Shown piece after piece: positions 12,743 through 13,912 of a DNA stretch of 13,912 nt; within the stretch, counting starts at the first letter, position 1; the number at the start of each line of letters is the position of its first letter. Position numbers and translations under genes: made by a program. The notes under the pieces were generated by a model. That model was not told the origin of the DNA, ran no database searches, and saw only the letters and a program-made list of their open reading frames with translations. This stretch comes from Candidatus Fermentibacterota bacterium (lineage in GTDB: Bacteria > Fermentibacterota > Fermentibacteria > Fermentibacterales > Fermentibacteraceae): the NCBI GenBank assembly GCA_022703195.1, contig JAKLEF010000019.1:1-13912 (forward strand). Direction: 5' to 3'.

Positions 12743-13912
12743 ATGGGTTCGACCGGCCATCGGCATCCGATGCTCCTGCTCATGAGCCTGCTCCTGTCCA
12801 TCGCCGGGACGACCCGTGCAGGCACCACCGGAAGCCTGTCCGGAACCGTCGAGGACTCGGACGGCAACCCCCTGGCCGGCGCCAGCGTGATCGTGGAGGG
12901 CACCGGCCTCGGCACGATGACCGACGGCGAAGGGACTTTCCACATCTATGCGCTCGATCCCGGGTACTACTCCGTCACCGCCCGCATGGTAGGCATGACG
13001 GCAGTCTCGAAGGAGGGCGTCAGGATCATCACCGACCAGTCCACCAGGGCCGACTTCGTCCTGGACGTCGAGGCGGCCGGATCCACCGTGATAGAGGTGA
13101 GGGACCAGAGGAGCCTGATACTCGAGACGGTGCCCTCGACGATATACGTCATCGACCGGGCCGAGATGGATCTCATGCCCGTCCCCGACCTGCTGGGGAT
13201 CATAGACAGGCAGCCCGGCGTGGTCTCCAGCGGCGGCGTCCTCCACGTGCGCGGCGGCAGGGCGGGCGAGGTGGCCTTCCTGCTCGACGGGATCCCGGTC
13301 GTTTCCCCCGTCGACAATTCCTTCAGCTCCCTCCTCCCGGTGTCGGCGGTCGCCGAGGCATCGATAGTGACGGGAGGGGCCACCGCCGAATACGGCAATG
13401 CCATGTCGGGCGTGGTGAACATGGTCTCTCGGGAGGGCGGGGACACCTGGGAGGGCGATGTCGAGGTCCGCGGCGGCGATCTCAGGGAGTTCGGCTTCGA
13501 GTCGCCCGCCCTGAACTATTCGAGTCCATCGGAGAACGACAGCTTCAGGAAGGGCTGCTTCGACGCCGAGGTCTCGCTGGGGGGGCCCGAGCCCCTGTCC
13601 AGCTATCTGCTCCCGTCGATCGGGATAGAGATACCCTGGGATCTCAGGCTGTTCGGCTCGGCCAGGCTCCTCGAGAGCGGGCGGTCACTCGAGGACAGCA
13701 GGGGCAACTGGGAGAACAACTGGCAGAATCTCGCCAACGGGTCGCTCAAGCTGTCCGGGAGGCCCTCGGCCTCCACCAGGTTCTCCGTCCTGGGCTTCTA
13801 CAACTACAGGCAGTCGGGCTGGGACGAATGGGCATGGTCCCGGATGGACGAGCCGGTGTACATCGAGGGGGAGCCCTATCTCGGGGTCGATCCCGACTAC
13901 TCCATCCCGGTC
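12743..13912 (+). CDS. TonB-dependent outer-membrane receptor, N-terminal part (runs off the window)
   Basis: The first 390 codons of an outer-membrane active-transport receptor; the rest is beyond the window. ATG 12743 has AGGAGGG (12728-12734, 8-nt spacer). Residues 1-27 form a signal peptide (MLLLMSLLLSIAGTTRAG core). Residues about 30-112 are a carboxypeptidase-regulatory-like beta-sandwich (GTVEDSDGNPLAGASVIVEG ... YYSVTARMVGM). The plug follows at about 125-235: VPSTIYVIDRAEMD, DLLGIIDRQPGVVSSGG, LHVRGGRAGEVAFLLDGIPV and EYGNAMSGVVNMVSREGG. After that the barrel begins. This architecture is the SusC-like/FCB type. The substrate is unknown, although the zinc operon is on the same strand 5 kb upstream. 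I see no obvious TonB box in the first 130 residues. Confidence 0.92.
   Translation, partial: MGSTGHRHPMLLLMSLLLSIAGTTRAGTTGSLSGTVEDSDGNPLAGASVIVEGTGLGTMTDGEGTFHIYALDPGYYSVTARMVGMTAVSKEGVRIITDQSTRADFVLDVEAAGSTVIEVRDQRSLILETVPSTIYVIDRAEMDLMPVPDLLGIIDRQPGVVSSGGVLHVRGGRAGEVAFLLDGIPVVSPVDNSFSSLLPVSAVAEASIVTGGATAEYGNAMSGVVNMVSREGGDTWEGDVEVRGGDLREFGFESPALNYSSPSENDSFRKGCFDAEVSLGGPEPLSSYLLPSIGIEIPWDLRLFGSARLLESGRSLEDSRGNWENNWQNLANGSLKLSGRPSASTRFSVLGFYNYRQSGWDEWAWSRMDEPVYIEGEPYLGVDPDYSIPV

Overview
The window is high-GC bacterial DNA (by eye about two-thirds G+C) with short intergenic gaps, many overlapping genes, and heavy use of AGG (Arg) and ATA (Ile) codons. The gene content suggests an uncultured Gram-negative lineage near the FCB group (for example a Fermentibacteria- or Eisenbacteria-like phylum). 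It includes an exported FG-GAP/VCBS protein with a type IX-like C-terminal tail, a TonB-dependent receptor with an N-terminal carboxypeptidase-regulatory-like domain, lipoproteins and a YitT protein. This placement is an inference; there is no marker gene such as rRNA. No tRNA, rRNA, CRISPR array, insertion sequence or phage gene is visible.

Layout. (1) 75-1496, minus: a secreted FG-GAP beta-propeller protein whose frame is split by one in-frame TGA, with a SECIS-like hairpin just downstream. (2) 1737-3014, plus: a sulfatase-superfamily lipoprotein with Thr at the nucleophile position and a disturbed 5' end. (3) 3102-3749, plus: an exported glucosaminidase that appears to start at CTG behind a very strong ribosome binding site. 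(4) 3804-4292, minus: an unrecognised membrane-anchored protein. (5) 4520-7398, plus: an overlapping operon of a Fur-family regulator (probably Zur) followed by ZnuA, ZnuC and ZnuB. It has a TTGACA promoter, a 7-1-7 palindromic operator over the start codon and probably a leaderless transcript. (6) 7628-9525, plus: a 75-residue unknown protein coupled to formate-tetrahydrofolate ligase, which also seems to start at CTG, inside the upstream gene's stop. (7) 9529-11598, minus: a nitroreductase followed with no gap by a polytopic membrane protein. (8) 11751-12689, plus: a YitT/DUF2179 membrane protein. (9) 12743 to the window end, plus: the first 390 codons of a TonB-dependent receptor.

How they fit together. 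The zur-znuACB block is a self-contained zinc (or possibly manganese) uptake system under its own metal-sensing repressor. The formate-tetrahydrofolate ligase charges folate with one-carbon units. The other genes are mainly cell-surface functions (propeller, alkaline-phosphatase-fold lipoprotein, wall hydrolase, outer-membrane receptor) with no obvious shared pathway.

The most unusual signals concern decoding: an in-frame TGA followed by a 7-bp hairpin with an AGGTC loop, two independent well-supported CTG start codons, and two TTG-type starts. I see no clear new defence or biosynthetic system.
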